Below are positions 16,907 through 25,606 of a stretch of DNA of 64,000 nt, piece after piece. Positions within the stretch are counted from its first letter, which is position 1; every line of letters starts with the position of its first letter. The notes below the pieces were generated by a model, which saw only the letters and a list, made by a program, of their open reading frames with translations, did no database searches and had not been told where the DNA came from. The position numbers and the translations under genes were made by a program. The stretch comes from Halorubrum aidingense JCM 13560 (lineage in GTDB: Archaea > Halobacteriota > Halobacteria > Halobacteriales > Haloferacaceae). The stretch is from positions 62,001-126,000 of the forward strand of contig NZ_AOJI01000019.1 of NCBI RefSeq assembly GCF_000336995.1, in the 5' to 3' direction.

Positions 16907-17110
16907 TCAGTCCGCGCGTTTCGGCTTCGGCGCCGATCGCGCCGTCCGGTGGTCGGCGACGTGGCCGCACTCGGGACAGACGATCGTCCGCTCGCTCCCG
17001 TCGCTGACGACGAGCCACCCCTCCGAGACGGGGTTTTCGAAGCTGCACTCCGCACAGAAGAGGACCGACTTCCGACGCGACGACCGGGGACCGCTGGCGA
17101 CTGCGTTCAT
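16907..17110 (-). CDS. Small zinc-ribbon protein
   Basis: A 67-residue protein starting MNAVASGPRSSRRKSVLFCA. Two CxxC knuckles, FCAEC and IVCPECGHV, about 28 residues apart form a zinc ribbon; the tail is basic (APKPKRAD). It resembles the small haloarchaeal zinc-ribbon DUF proteins. A TATA-like CATATACG lies about 25 nt upstream of this start. Function unknown, possibly nucleic-acid binding. Confidence 0.75.
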   Translation of the reverse strand: MNAVASGPRSSRRKSVLFCAECSFENPVSEGWLVVSDGSERTIVCPECGHVADHRTARSAPKPKRAD

Positions 17111-17225
17111 GTCTCTCCCCAGTAGCTCGACGTATATGGGTCTTGTTCGGCCTGATCGTTCGGGAAAAATACGGTGTGGGACGCTCACACGAGGGATGAC
17201 TCCGACCGATCGCGCGAACGCGGAC

Positions 17226-18320
17226 CTACCGCGCGAGCGGCATGTTATAGCTCGTCTCGGCGGCCATCACGTGCTCCCACGTCGCCTCGCACTCGCAGGA
17301 GACCTGCTCGAAGACGCTCGGGTCCTGTCGTTTGTCGAAGTCCTTGATCGCGGTCTGGACGCGGTCGTCGCACTCGCCGCAGTTGTGCGCGCCGCGGTCC
17401 GACCCGTGCCCGACCGGGTCGGAGACGACGATGGCGTCGGCGTCGGCGGTCTCTTCGAGGATGTGCGCGACCGACCAGAGCCACGGCGGCCGGTATCCGC
17501 CGCGGAAGAACAGCTCGTCGACCATCGTGTAGCGCTGGACGTTCGTCGGGTTCATGGAGACGGTGTGACAGCCCTCGACGGCGGCGCACCGACGGATCGA
17601 GTCGATCATGTCCGCGGCGGCCTCGGGCTCCGCGAGGAAGGGCGGCTTCAACAGGAGGTACGCCTTGATCCCCACGTCCGCGTCGAACTCGCCGTCCGCG
17701 GCGGCGGCCTCGGCGCAGGCGTCCTCGAAGTCCGCGAAATCGAAGTACTTGTTCACGCAGTCGTGGCGGACGCGGTCGGTCGCGGTCTCCAACCCGACCG
17801 CCACGTCGGTCGCGATGCCGTGGTCGGCGAAGTCGGCGATCTTCTCGCGGTCGACGAAGTCCGGCAGCGACTCGACGACGATCCGGTCGCGGTCCGCAAA
17901 CGTCTCGGCGATGGCCCGCCGGGTCTCCGCGGGGACCTCGCGCTCGTCGAGGAACGAGCCGGAGGTGTAGATCTTGATCAGTTCGGCGGGGGCGTCGGCC
18001 TCCTCGCGCTCGTGGTCGAGACAGACCTCGATCTGGCTCATCAGGTCCTCGTGGGCGACGCTCCCGCCCTCGACCGACTCCGCGACGTAGCCGCACATCG
18101 TGCAGCCGCCGGCGCGGGCCCAGCGGCACCCGCCGGTGTTCAAGATGATCGTGAGGGAGTTCACGACGCCGTCGGGGGTGTTGTCCTCGTCGATCCACAC
18201 GCGGGTGGGCTGTGTCGGGTCGTACGTCTCCGAGCGCTCGGCGCGGATGTCGCGCATCACGGCGTTGTGCGCGTCCATCCCGCGCCCCTGCTCGTACGCG
18301 TCGGGGCTCGGCGTGCTCAT
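17226..18320 (-). CDS. raSEA: Archaeosine synthase beta, radical SAM protein RaSEA
   Basis: Radical SAM lyase that works with ArcS to convert the lysine-preQ0 adduct at tRNA position 15 to archaeosine. The 364-residue protein starts MSTPSPDAYEQGRGMDAHNA and has the unusual cluster motif CRWARAGGCTMCGY (C-x7-C-x2-C), then IKIYTSGSFLDE, VESLPDF, VAVGLETATD, VSMNPTNVQ and a C-terminal CGECDD...CECEATWEH. Start 18320 precedes the conserved region. The queDEC genes for the preQ0 precursor are about 30 kb away. Confidence 0.9.
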   Translation of the reverse strand: MSTPSPDAYEQGRGMDAHNAVMRDIRAERSETYDPTQPTRVWIDEDNTPDGVVNSLTIILNTGGCRWARAGGCTMCGYVAESVEGGSVAHEDLMSQIEVCLDHEREEADAPAELIKIYTSGSFLDEREVPAETRRAIAETFADRDRIVVESLPDFVDREKIADFADHGIATDVAVGLETATDRVRHDCVNKYFDFADFEDACAEAAAADGEFDADVGIKAYLLLKPPFLAEPEAAADMIDSIRRCAAVEGCHTVSMNPTNVQRYTMVDELFFRGGYRPPWLWSVAHILEETADADAIVVSDPVGHGSDRGAHNCGECDDRVQTAIKDFDKRQDPSVFEQVSCECEATWEHVMAAETSYNMPLAR

Positions 18321-18407
18321 TACCGGAGGGAGCGGGCGAGCGCGTAAAGCCGTGTCGTCATCGCGGACCCGTCGCCGCGGGATCACCCCGCTCGGTCGCA
18401 ATCGGGG

Positions 18408-18833
18408 TTAGCGAGCCGACTGGCGGGCGACCGCGGCGACCGCGGCGACCGCGGCGACGCCCCCGACCACTGCCCCCGCGGCGTTAATCGCGGCGTCCCG
18501 CCACGCGAACGAGCGCCACGGAATCGGTGCCTGCACGAGTTCGACTCCGAAACCGACCGCGACCGCGACGGCGACCGCCACAACGACGGCGACGGCCCGG
18601 CCGCGCCGTCGGTGGCCCCTCGCGCGGACGACGAGCGCGGCGAGGACCGCGTAGCCGACGAGATGGAACGGGTCGGTGAGGCCGACGCCGAACGGGAACG
18701 CGGTGCCGCCGGTCCCGCCGGCCGTCCCCGGAACGGGCACGACCGACGCGCTCAGTACGACGAGTCCGAACGCGAAGGCGTCGCGCCGTCGCCGCCGCCT
18801 CGCCGCCTCGTTCGACTCCTCGGAGTCCGTCAC
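18408..18833 (-). CDS. VanZ-family membrane protein
   Basis: A 141-residue protein with four predicted helices: FGLVVLSASVVPVPG, DPFHLVGYAVLAALVVRA with the conserved His, VAVAVGFGVELVQAPIPWRSFAWRD with the conserved Glu-Gln/Asp pattern, and the final AINAAGAVVGG segment. A basic N-terminus (AARRRRRRDA) sits in the cytoplasm. VanZ-like proteins are of unclear function outside teicoplanin resistance. Confidence 0.8.
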   Translation of the reverse strand: MTDSEESNEAARRRRRRDAFAFGLVVLSASVVPVPGTAGGTGGTAFPFGVGLTDPFHLVGYAVLAALVVRARGHRRRGRAVAVVVAVAVAVAVGFGVELVQAPIPWRSFAWRDAAINAAGAVVGGVAAVAAVAAVARQSAR

Positions 18834-19166
18834 GATACGCCGGTCGCCGCCCGAGCGATTAAATCGTGCCGTCTTCCCCCACTCGGCTTACCCGTCCGAC
18901 TCCGTCCGACCTGTGCCCGACGCGCACTTCCCGGTGGGTTCGTCACTGGATGCGTCGAATCGCGACAGGGGTGCGCCGAAACCGCTCGCTCCCACGCCGG
19001 CGCCACTACAGACGGACGCGTTCGCAAGACGCCTTGTCGTCCCTCGATTTCTCCCGCTTTCAGCGGCCGTTTGTATATAAACCGCGGTGGCGGATGTTGC
19101 CGGACGACGTAACTCCTATCGGTTTCGTCGAGAGGTGAACAACTAACACGCTGTGGTCCGTCTATA
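18834..19166. other. Intergenic region upstream of the first AOR gene
   Basis: No gene supported. A TATA-like TTTGTATATAAA (19069-19080) would give a transcript with a leader of about 65 nt for the AOR gene, longer than usual in this window. A GAGGTGA Shine-Dalgarno-like string (19132-19138) lies 28 nt before the ATG, too far for ordinary use. Confidence 0.5.
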
Positions 19167-21113
19167 ATGAACGAGCATTACATGACTGAAATGGGCGGCT
19201 ACAGAGACCGAGTTGCACAGGTCGATCTCGGGGACGGAGCGGTCAACTACCAAGGGATCGACGACGAGGACGCGGAGAAGTACATCGGCGCGCGCGGGCT
19301 CGGCGTGAAGTACGTCTTCGACGCCGGCCCCGACGTCGACCCGCTGGGTCCGGACAACCGGCTCGCGTTCATGACGGGTCCCCTCACCGGGACCCAGACC
19401 GTGATGAGCGGCCGCATCGCGCTGGTGACGAAGTCCCCGCTGACGGGGACGGTCACCGACTCGCACCACGGCGGCTGGTCCGGCGCGCGGCTCAAGTGGG
19501 CCGGGCTCGACGGCATCTTGCTCGACGGCGCGAGCGACGACCCCGTCTACCTCCTCGTCGAGGACGGCGAGGTCGAAGTACGCGACGCCTCCCACCTCTG
19601 GGGACAGGGCGTCCACGACACGATCGACGCCCTCGGCGAGGAAGTCGAGGGGTCGGTCGGCAAGAACCTCTCCGTGATGGCGATCGGGCAGGGCGGCGAG
19701 AACGGCGTCCGCTACGCCTGCGTGATGAACGAGGACGACCGCGCGTCCGGCCGCGGCGGCACGGGCGCCGTGATGGGCTCGAAGAACGTCAAGGCGGTCG
19801 TCGTGAAAAGCGGCACCGACATGCCGAAACCGGCGGACCCCGAGACGTTCCAGGAGGGCTACCAGCAGGCGATGGAGGTCATCCGCGAGTCCGACGTGAC
19901 CGCGCCCAACGAGGGCGGGCTCTCGATGTACGGCACCAACGTCCTGATGAACGCGACCGAGGAGATGGACGGGCTGCCGACGAAGAACGCACAGCACACC
20001 TCGACGGAGGCGTACAGCGAGGCCGACGGCGTCGACGTGCAGGCCGAGCGCGTCTCCGGCGAGAACGTCCGCGAGAACATCCTCGTCGACGAGCCGACGT
20101 GTCACTCCTGTCCGGTCGCGTGTAAGAAGGAGGTCGAGGTGAACGTCACCCACAAAGGCGAGGACATGAACGTCCGCATGGAGTCGTACGAGTACGAGTC
20201 CGCGTGGGCGCTCGGTCCGAACTCCGGGCACGACGACCGCGACGAGATCGCGGTCATGCTCGACCGCTGTAACGACCTCGGCATCGACACCATCGAGTCC
20301 GGCAACATGATGGCGATGGCGATGGAGATGAGCGAGGAGGGCAAACTCGACGGCGTCGGCCACCTCGACTGGGGCGACTCCGAGACGATGATCGATCTCC
20401 TCGACGAGATCGGTCACCGCTCTTCCGATCTGGGCGACCTCCTCGCGGAGGGCCCCGAGCGCGTCGCCGACGCGAAGGACGCGCACGGCAACAAGCTCTC
20501 GGTGAAAGGCCAGACGATGGCCGCCTACGACCCCCGCTGCATGAAGGGGATGGGGATCGCGTACGCGACCTCCAACCGCGGCGCCTGCCACCTGCGCGGC
20601 TACACGCCGGCCGCCGAGATCCTCGGCATTCCGGAGAAAGTCGATCCGTACGAGTGGGAGGGCAAAGGCGAACTCACCGCCACCTTCCAGGACTTACACG
20701 CCGTCTCCGACTCCTTCGACATCTGCAAGTTCAGCGCCTTCGCGGAGGGGATCGAGGAGTACGTGCTCCAGTACAACGGCATGACCGGTCGCGACGTCAG
20801 CGAGGACGAGCTGTTCGAGGCCGGCGAGCGGGTGTACAACCTCGAACGCTACTTCAACAACCTCGCCGGCTTCGACGGCGCGGACGACACGCTGCCGAAC
20901 CGCTTCATCCAGGGGCACCCGGACGCCATCCCCGGCACGGGCGCCAGCGAGGGTGAACTGGTCGAACTCGACGAGATGAAAGCCGAGTACTACGAGACCC
21001 GCGACTGGGTCGACGGCGTCGTCCCCGACGAGAAGCTCGAGGCGCTCGGCATCGACATCGGCCCCGGAACCGGCGTCTCCGCCGGCGACTCCGCGGCCCC
21101 GGCCGACGACTGA
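19167..21113 (+). CDS. Tungsten-containing aldehyde ferredoxin oxidoreductase
   Basis: Oxidises aldehydes to carboxylates using a tungstopterin and one [4Fe-4S] cluster, passing electrons to ferredoxin. The 648-residue protein has RGLGVKYVFDAG, AFMTGPLTGT, ASGRGGTGAVMGSKNVKAV, cluster ligands Cys312-x2-Cys315-x3-Cys319 (TCHSCPVAC) and Cys520 (FDICKF), plus pterin-contact segments NDLGIDTIESGN and YDPRCMKGMGIAYATSNRGACH. An alternative ATG at 19182 would start MTEMGGYRDRV, closer to typical family N-termini. All catalytic cluster residues are intact, unlike the paralogue at 43.5 kb. Confidence 0.92.
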   Translation: MNEHYMTEMGGYRDRVAQVDLGDGAVNYQGIDDEDAEKYIGARGLGVKYVFDAGPDVDPLGPDNRLAFMTGPLTGTQTVMSGRIALVTKSPLTGTVTDSHHGGWSGARLKWAGLDGILLDGASDDPVYLLVEDGEVEVRDASHLWGQGVHDTIDALGEEVEGSVGKNLSVMAIGQGGENGVRYACVMNEDDRASGRGGTGAVMGSKNVKAVVVKSGTDMPKPADPETFQEGYQQAMEVIRESDVTAPNEGGLSMYGTNVLMNATEEMDGLPTKNAQHTSTEAYSEADGVDVQAERVSGENVRENILVDEPTCHSCPVACKKEVEVNVTHKGEDMNVRMESYEYESAWALGPNSGHDDRDEIAVMLDRCNDLGIDTIESGNMMAMAMEMSEEGKLDGVGHLDWGDSETMIDLLDEIGHRSSDLGDLLAEGPERVADAKDAHGNKLSVKGQTMAAYDPRCMKGMGIAYATSNRGACHLRGYTPAAEILGIPEKVDPYEWEGKGELTATFQDLHAVSDSFDICKFSAFAEGIEEYVLQYNGMTGRDVSEDELFEAGERVYNLERYFNNLAGFDGADDTLPNRFIQGHPDAIPGTGASEGELVELDEMKAEYYETRDWVDGVVPDEKLEALGIDIGPGTGVSAGDSAAPADD

Positions 21114-21174
21114 GAGCCTCCCCGACTGACGACTCGCGTTTATTTTTAAGTGTCCTGCGCCGGTAGCGCGGGTC

Positions 21175-21480
21175 ATGGCGCACGACCCGCTTTCGCCCGG
21201 CGAAGCCCTCCGCACACCGATCGGTGCCGTCCTCGCGGCCGTGAGCCTCCTCACGTTCGTCTACTCGCTGTTGATCGTCGGCCGGATCCTGTTCGGCGTC
21301 TGGGTCGTCACCGTGCTTTCCGCGGGGCCGTACGTCTCGTACCGGCTGTTCGCCGCGCTCGACTCGCTCGCCGACGCCGCCCAGCGGATCGCTGACGCCC
21401 GCGAACGCGAGGCCGACCTAGAGCTGCCGGCGAACGCGAGCGCGCGTTCGTCGGAGCGAGCGACCGAGCGCGATCGATAA
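21175..21480 (+). CDS. Small membrane protein, unknown function
   Basis: A 101-residue protein, MAHDPLSPGEALRTPIGAVL..., with two close hydrophobic segments (about 17-37 and 40-52), then a charged amphipathic stretch (LADAAQRIADAREREADLE) that could form a coiled coil. A TATA-like TTTATTTTTAAG lies about 30 nt upstream. No family recognised. Confidence 0.6.
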   Translation: MAHDPLSPGEALRTPIGAVLAAVSLLTFVYSLLIVGRILFGVWVVTVLSAGPYVSYRLFAALDSLADAAQRIADAREREADLELPANASARSSERATERDR

Positions 21481-21537
21481 CGAGTGCCGAACGCGACGCG
21501 CTCCATTTTTAAGTGACAGCCCGCCGACGGCCTCCGT

Positions 21538-21906
21538 ATGAACGGACGCCTCGTCGCCACGGTCGGGACTGCGCTGACCACGTTTCTCCTCGTCAGCGCC
21601 GTGCTCACGGGGCTGTTGGCCGCTCGGATCGCCTTCTCGGCGATCGTCGCGCTCCCGATCGGCGTCCTCGCCGGGGTGGCGATGGCGGTCGCGACGTGGG
21701 CCCGGTTCTGGGGTGATCCCGACGCGCGGCCCGCCCTGCTCGGCGGGTCGGCGATCGGGTTCGCACTGCTCGCCGCCGCCGCGGTCTCGTACGCCGTGCC
21801 GCCGGCCCGCGGGGTCGTCACCGCCGAGCGCGCCCTCGCGTTCGCCGGGATCTGCGCGGTCGCCGTCTTCGTCCTCGTCTCACGCAGCCCGGACCGGTTC
21901 GCCTGA
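21538..21906 (+). CDS. Four-helix membrane protein, unknown function
   Basis: A 122-residue, almost entirely hydrophobic protein: four helices with short polar turns (ARFWGDPDARP, PPARGVVTAE) and a tail SRSPDRFA. A TATA-like CATTTTTAAG about 30 nt upstream predicts a leaderless message. No motif recognised. Confidence 0.6.
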   Translation: MNGRLVATVGTALTTFLLVSAVLTGLLAARIAFSAIVALPIGVLAGVAMAVATWARFWGDPDARPALLGGSAIGFALLAAAAVSYAVPPARGVVTAERALAFAGICAVAVFVLVSRSPDRFA

Positions 21907-21953
21907 GCCGGCCACGCCGTCTCCCGGCGGTTCGGCTCTGTTCGTTCGGGGCG

Positions 21954-22307
21954 TCACGCGAACACGACGAACCGGAACAGCCACAGCGTGACCATCCCGA
22001 CGGAGATCGTCGCGAACACGTTCTCGGTGCGCCACGCGACCGCGCCGGCGACCACGCCCGCGATGAGCCGCTCGTCGGCGAGCGTCGCGACGACGGACGG
22101 GCGTATCGTCACCAGATCGGGGAGCACGAGCGCCGCGAGCACGGCGGGCGGGACGAACCGCAGCGGTCGTTTCACCGACTCGGGCACCTCGTCGATCCGG
22201 CCGAACAGGTGGATGAAGGAGAGCCGGAACCCGTACGTCGCGAGGCCGATAGCGACGATGGCGGCCCACACCCGTGCGGAGCCTCCGATGGCGAGCGCGC
22301 CGGTCAT
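21954..22307 (-). CDS. azlD: AzlD-family branched-chain amino acid export subunit
   Basis: A 117-residue four-helix protein with the AzlD features TYGFRLSFIHLFGRI and RPLRFVPPAVLAALVLPDL. It pairs with AzlC to export branched-chain amino acids or analogues. Its ATG overlaps the azlC stop by 4 nt. It is the last gene of a four-gene minus-strand run that also encodes TrmJ. Confidence 0.88.
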   Translation of the reverse strand: MTGALAIGGSARVWAAIVAIGLATYGFRLSFIHLFGRIDEVPESVKRPLRFVPPAVLAALVLPDLVTIRPSVVATLADERLIAGVVAGAVAWRTENVFATISVGMVTLWLFRFVVFA

Positions 22308-22993
22308 CGGTCGATCGCCTCCGCGATGAGCCCCGCGAGGATACCGACGATCGCCCCCGCGAGCAGCCCGAGGTTAAGCGGGAGTCCGGCGGCGAGGACC
22401 GCGATCGCACCGCCCGCAACTCCCGCGACGGTGGTCGGTCGGTCCTTCATCGCGGGGACCAGAAGCGCGAGGAAGACGAGCGGCACCGCGAACGTGAGCC
22501 CCCACGCGTCGGGGACGCCCGCACCGACCACGACGCCGACGACCGTGCCGACCTGCCAGACGGCCCACAGCGACGCCGCCGCGCCGAGGTAGTAGCGCCA
22601 GCGCGTCCGCGACTCGTTCTCGGCGAACTCCGCGACCGACAGGGCGTACGCCTGATCGGTGAGGAAGTACGCGAGCGCCGCCCGCGTCTCGCGGGCGTAT
22701 CGAGCGAAGTGCGGGGCGATCGACGCCGAGTACATCACCATTCGGAGGTTGATGACCGCGGCCGTGCCGATCACGACCGCGAGCGGCGCGTTCGCTCCGA
22801 GCAGATCGAGCGCGGCGAGTTGGGAGGCGCCCGCGAACACGATCACGGACATCCCCACCGCCTCGGCGAGCGTGAGGCCCGCGTCCACGGCGGCGATGCC
22901 CGCGACGAGCGCGAACGGCACGATGCCGAGCATGAGCGGCGACACGTCGCGCACGCCGGCCCACAGGTCGTCGTCGAAGAGCGTCCCGTCCAT
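22304..22993 (-). CDS. azlC: AzlC-family branched-chain amino acid exporter
   Basis: A 229-residue polytopic protein starting MDGTLFDDDLWAGVRDVSPL. Family motifs are GIVPFALVAGIAAVDAG, SVIVFAGASQLAALDLLG, INLRMVMYSASIAPHF and YFLTDQAYALSVAEF. It starts 5 nt after the trmJ stop and overlaps azlD, so transport and the tRNA methylase are probably co-transcribed. Confidence 0.9.
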   Translation of the reverse strand: MDGTLFDDDLWAGVRDVSPLMLGIVPFALVAGIAAVDAGLTLAEAVGMSVIVFAGASQLAALDLLGANAPLAVVIGTAAVINLRMVMYSASIAPHFARYARETRAALAYFLTDQAYALSVAEFAENESRTRWRYYLGAAASLWAVWQVGTVVGVVVGAGVPDAWGLTFAVPLVFLALLVPAMKDRPTTVAGVAGGAIAVLAAGLPLNLGLLAGAIVGILAGLIAEAIDR

Positions 22994-22998
22994 CCGGG

Positions 22999-23826
22999 TC
23001 ACTCTCGCGGGTACACCGGCTCGTCGTACTTCGCGGCGAGGTGGTCGGCGTGTTCGAGCTTCGTGGTCGCCTTGCGGAACGTGCCCAAAAGCGAGTGGAT
23101 CTCGCGTTCGGTCGGGTGCGCGCGGCCGAGCAGCCGACGCATCAGCAGGGCGTTCTTCTCGCGGTGGTGCTCGCGCTGGCCCGTCGACGCGAGGAAGTCG
23201 CCGAAGTACTCGTGGAAACGCTCGATGTCGGGCTCGGCCGCCCGGACGACTTCGGTGTCGGGCAGCTGCGTCTCGTCGACGGTCAGCTCGCGAAGCTCGT
23301 AGAGGAGTACCGTCGCGGCCTGTCCGAGGTTGAGCACGGGGTAGTCGTCGTCCGCCGGAATCGAACACACCTCGTCTAGCTGCGAGAGCTCCTCGTTGTT
23401 GAGCCCGCGCCCCTCTCGGCCGAAGACGATGGCCGTCGGCGCGTCGACCGTCTTCAGCGACGCCCGAAGCTCCGCGGGCGTCTTGAACGGGAACCGCTCG
23501 TGGCTCTGGTCGTCCTCGCCGGTGATCGCGGTGGTGCCGACGGTGTGGTAGTTCTCGACGATCTCCTCGAAGGTCACCTCGTCGGCGTTCGGGAGCACGT
23601 CCTCGCGAGCGTGACCGGCGAAGCCGTACGCCTCGCCGTCCTCGCGGAGCTCCGGCGGGTTCACCAGCTTGAGGTCGGTGAGCCCGAAGTTCTTCATCGC
23701 CCGGGCGATGGTGCCGACGTTGCCGGGCGTTTCCGGCTCGACGACGACGACGACGGGCTTGCGGCGGGCAGACGGCTCGCCCGCACTATCCTCATTCGGC
23801 TCCGTGCCGGGGTCTGCGCCGCTCAT
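22999..23826 (-). CDS. trmJ: SPOUT RNA 2'-O-methyltransferase, TrmJ-like
   Basis: Methylates the 2'-OH of nucleotide 32 in tRNA (family function). The 275-residue protein starts [20 protein letters not shown], then the knotted SPOUT core: [41 protein letters not shown] and [20 protein letters not shown], the three AdoMet-knot motifs. The C-terminal helical region fits TrmJ rather than TrmH. Its ATG overlaps the upstream gene's stop by 4 nt. Confidence 0.88.
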   Translation of the reverse strand: MSGADPGTEPNEDSAGEPSARRKPVVVVVEPETPGNVGTIARAMKNFGLTDLKLVNPPELREDGEAYGFAGHAREDVLPNADEVTFEEIVENYHTVGTTAITGEDDQSHERFPFKTPAELRASLKTVDAPTAIVFGREGRGLNNEELSQLDEVCSIPADDDYPVLNLGQAATVLLYELRELTVDETQLPDTEVVRAAEPDIERFHEYFGDFLASTGQREHHREKNALLMRRLLGRAHPTEREIHSLLGTFRKATTKLEHADHLAAKYDEPVYPRE

Positions 23827-24437
23827 CGGTTTGACGGGTAGTCCGTACCCAGATCGACACCGGAGTCGGCGAGGTCCTCCTCGGTCAGTTTGTCGTCGCC
23901 CTCGCCCCCGTCTCCATCGCCGTCGCCGTCCTTCACGCCGGCGAGTTCGAGGATGTCGATCCGGTCGCCCTCGAAGTTCGCCTCGACGCGCTCTTGGATC
24001 TCCTGTTGGTCCGGCAGGTCGGGGAGTCCCTCGGGGTCCTCCTCGACGTGCTCGACGGAGCCGTACCCGTCCGGGGCCGCGTTGCCGGCGGCGACCCACT
24101 CGTGGAAGCGGTCGCCGAACTCGACGTCGCCGGCGTACTCGCTGCCGCCCGCCTCGCGGTACCAATAGATGAGGTCCGGTTCGTGTTCCGGGCACAACAG
24201 CACTTCGCCGTTGGGCTCGCCGTACACGATCTGCGCCTGGTTACACCGGTGGACCTCCGCTTCGCCGTGGTCGAGGTAACAGACGTCACAGGGCTCCTCG
24301 ACGAGGCCGACGAGCCTGACGAGTCGCTCGCGGGGCTCCTCGGGGATCTCGTCGAGGGGCTTCAACTCGCCGTCGTCCGTGAATATCTCGTCTTCGTCGA
24401 ACCGCCATCCGCGGAGGCCGACGCTCACTTTCGCCAT
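23823..24437 (-). CDS. Conserved haloarchaeal protein, unknown function
   Basis: A 204-residue acidic protein starting [20 protein letters not shown]. Cysteines in [18 protein letters not shown] and [10 protein letters not shown] suggest a zinc site at about residues 49-83. The C-terminal third is Asp/Gly-rich with [15 protein letters not shown]. It opens the operon with trmJ, azlC and azlD; a TATA-like TTTTTATCC lies about 25 nt upstream. I recognise it only as a conserved haloarchaeal type. Confidence 0.65.
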   Translation of the reverse strand: MAKVSVGLRGWRFDEDEIFTDDGELKPLDEIPEEPRERLVRLVGLVEEPCDVCYLDHGEAEVHRCNQAQIVYGEPNGEVLLCPEHEPDLIYWYREAGGSEYAGDVEFGDRFHEWVAAGNAAPDGYGSVEHVEEDPEGLPDLPDQQEIQERVEANFEGDRIDILELAGVKDGDGDGDGGEGDDKLTEEDLADSGVDLGTDYPSNR

Positions 24438-24564
24438 GCGTCACGGTAGACGAGGGGCGGATAAAAACGCGTCCTTCGAGGAACGAACGGCCCGTTCGCG
24501 GGGAATCGGCCCCTCGTCGCGGCCGCCGCGACGCATATACGCGAGCGGATCGTACCGGCTCGCA

Positions 24565-25161
24565 ATGCGACGGCGTCGTCTCCTCGCGGCGGTCGGTGTC
24601 GGCTCGCTCGGCGGTCTCGCCGGCTGTACGGGCGAGGGGCTCGTCGACGGCGGGGCCACTGATTCGGGATCGGAGTCTGACTCGGGGTCTGAGGCAGGAT
24701 CGGAGTCCGGCTCCGAATCGGGATCCGACGCCGACTCTACACCCGACTGGCCCTCGGGGTCCTACGCGGACTACGACACGACAACTGTCGAGGTTCAAAC
24801 GGCCGACGGCGACCGCCTCGGGACAGTCAACGCCGCGATCGCGGACACGGGTGACAAGCGCTATCTCGGTCTCAGCGACGCGAGCACCCTCCCCGAGGAC
24901 GCCGGGATGCTGTTCGTCTTTTCGGCTGAGCGAGAGGACGTCACCTTCGTCATGCGCGAGATGGACTTCGGGATCGACATCGTCTACGCCGACGCGGAGG
25001 GGAGGATCACCCGGATCCACAACGCGCCGGAACCGGGGCCGAACGAGAACGGGAGCGAGCAACGATACCCCGGATCGGGCCGGTACGTGCTGGAAGTTCC
25101 GTATAAATGGACCGACCGCAACAGCGTCGCAGTCGGAGATGTGCTGGCGTTCGAGCGTTGA
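24565..25161 (+). CDS. DUF192 lipoprotein
   Basis: A 198-residue predicted Tat lipoprotein: MRRRRLLAAVGVGSLGGLAGC with lipobox LAGC at about residue 21, then a Ser/Gly/Glu linker (GSESDSGSEAGSESGS). The DUF192 domain follows (about 70-198): RYLGLSDASTLPEDAGMLFVF, VTFVMREMDFGIDIVYADAEG, and YVLEVPYKWTDRNSVAVGDVL. Surface protein of unknown function; linker composition is typical of halophile cell-surface proteins. Confidence 0.85.
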   Translation: MRRRRLLAAVGVGSLGGLAGCTGEGLVDGGATDSGSESDSGSEAGSESGSESGSDADSTPDWPSGSYADYDTTTVEVQTADGDRLGTVNAAIADTGDKRYLGLSDASTLPEDAGMLFVFSAEREDVTFVMREMDFGIDIVYADAEGRITRIHNAPEPGPNENGSEQRYPGSGRYVLEVPYKWTDRNSVAVGDVLAFER

Positions 25162-25167
25162 CGCCGG

Positions 25168-25398
25168 TTAGCGAACTCTGTCGGTAGCCGTCGGGTCGGG
25201 AGCGTTCAGCTCCGGCGATCGAGCGACGCTCAGTGCGAGCACGGCGGTCATGACTGCGAACAGCGCGACGAGCGCGACGGCGAACCCGGCCACGCCGACC
25301 GTGATAAGGAGTTGACTCCCGAGTAGCTCGCCGCCTATCGTCGCGGCGAGGGCGGCTACCGTGAGTCCGAGCAATCGGTCTTCTGTTTTCGTGTTCAT
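25168..25398 (-). CDS. Small two-helix membrane protein
   Basis: A 76-residue protein, MNTKTEDRLLGLTVAALAAT..., with helices at about 10-36 and 37-60, then a polar tail. It converges on the DUF192 gene. No family recognised. Confidence 0.55.
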   Translation of the reverse strand: MNTKTEDRLLGLTVAALAATIGGELLGSQLLITVGVAGFAVALVALFAVMTAVLALSVARSPELNAPDPTATDRVR

Positions 25399-25606
25399 CC
25401 ATCACGTCCGTGCCGGACGGGCTTAACGCGTGCCCGACGACTGCCGTCATGTCTCACGCTGACACGTCTCGCCGCGAGCGCGGACCGATCGACGACCCGT
25501 CGCCGGTCGCCTCTCGTCCGTCCGATCCATCGGCGGTCCCCGTCCGTGTCATTCGTCGGCACCACTCACTCGGCCCGTTTATGTCGCTCGCGCCCGTGGT
25601 GATGAT

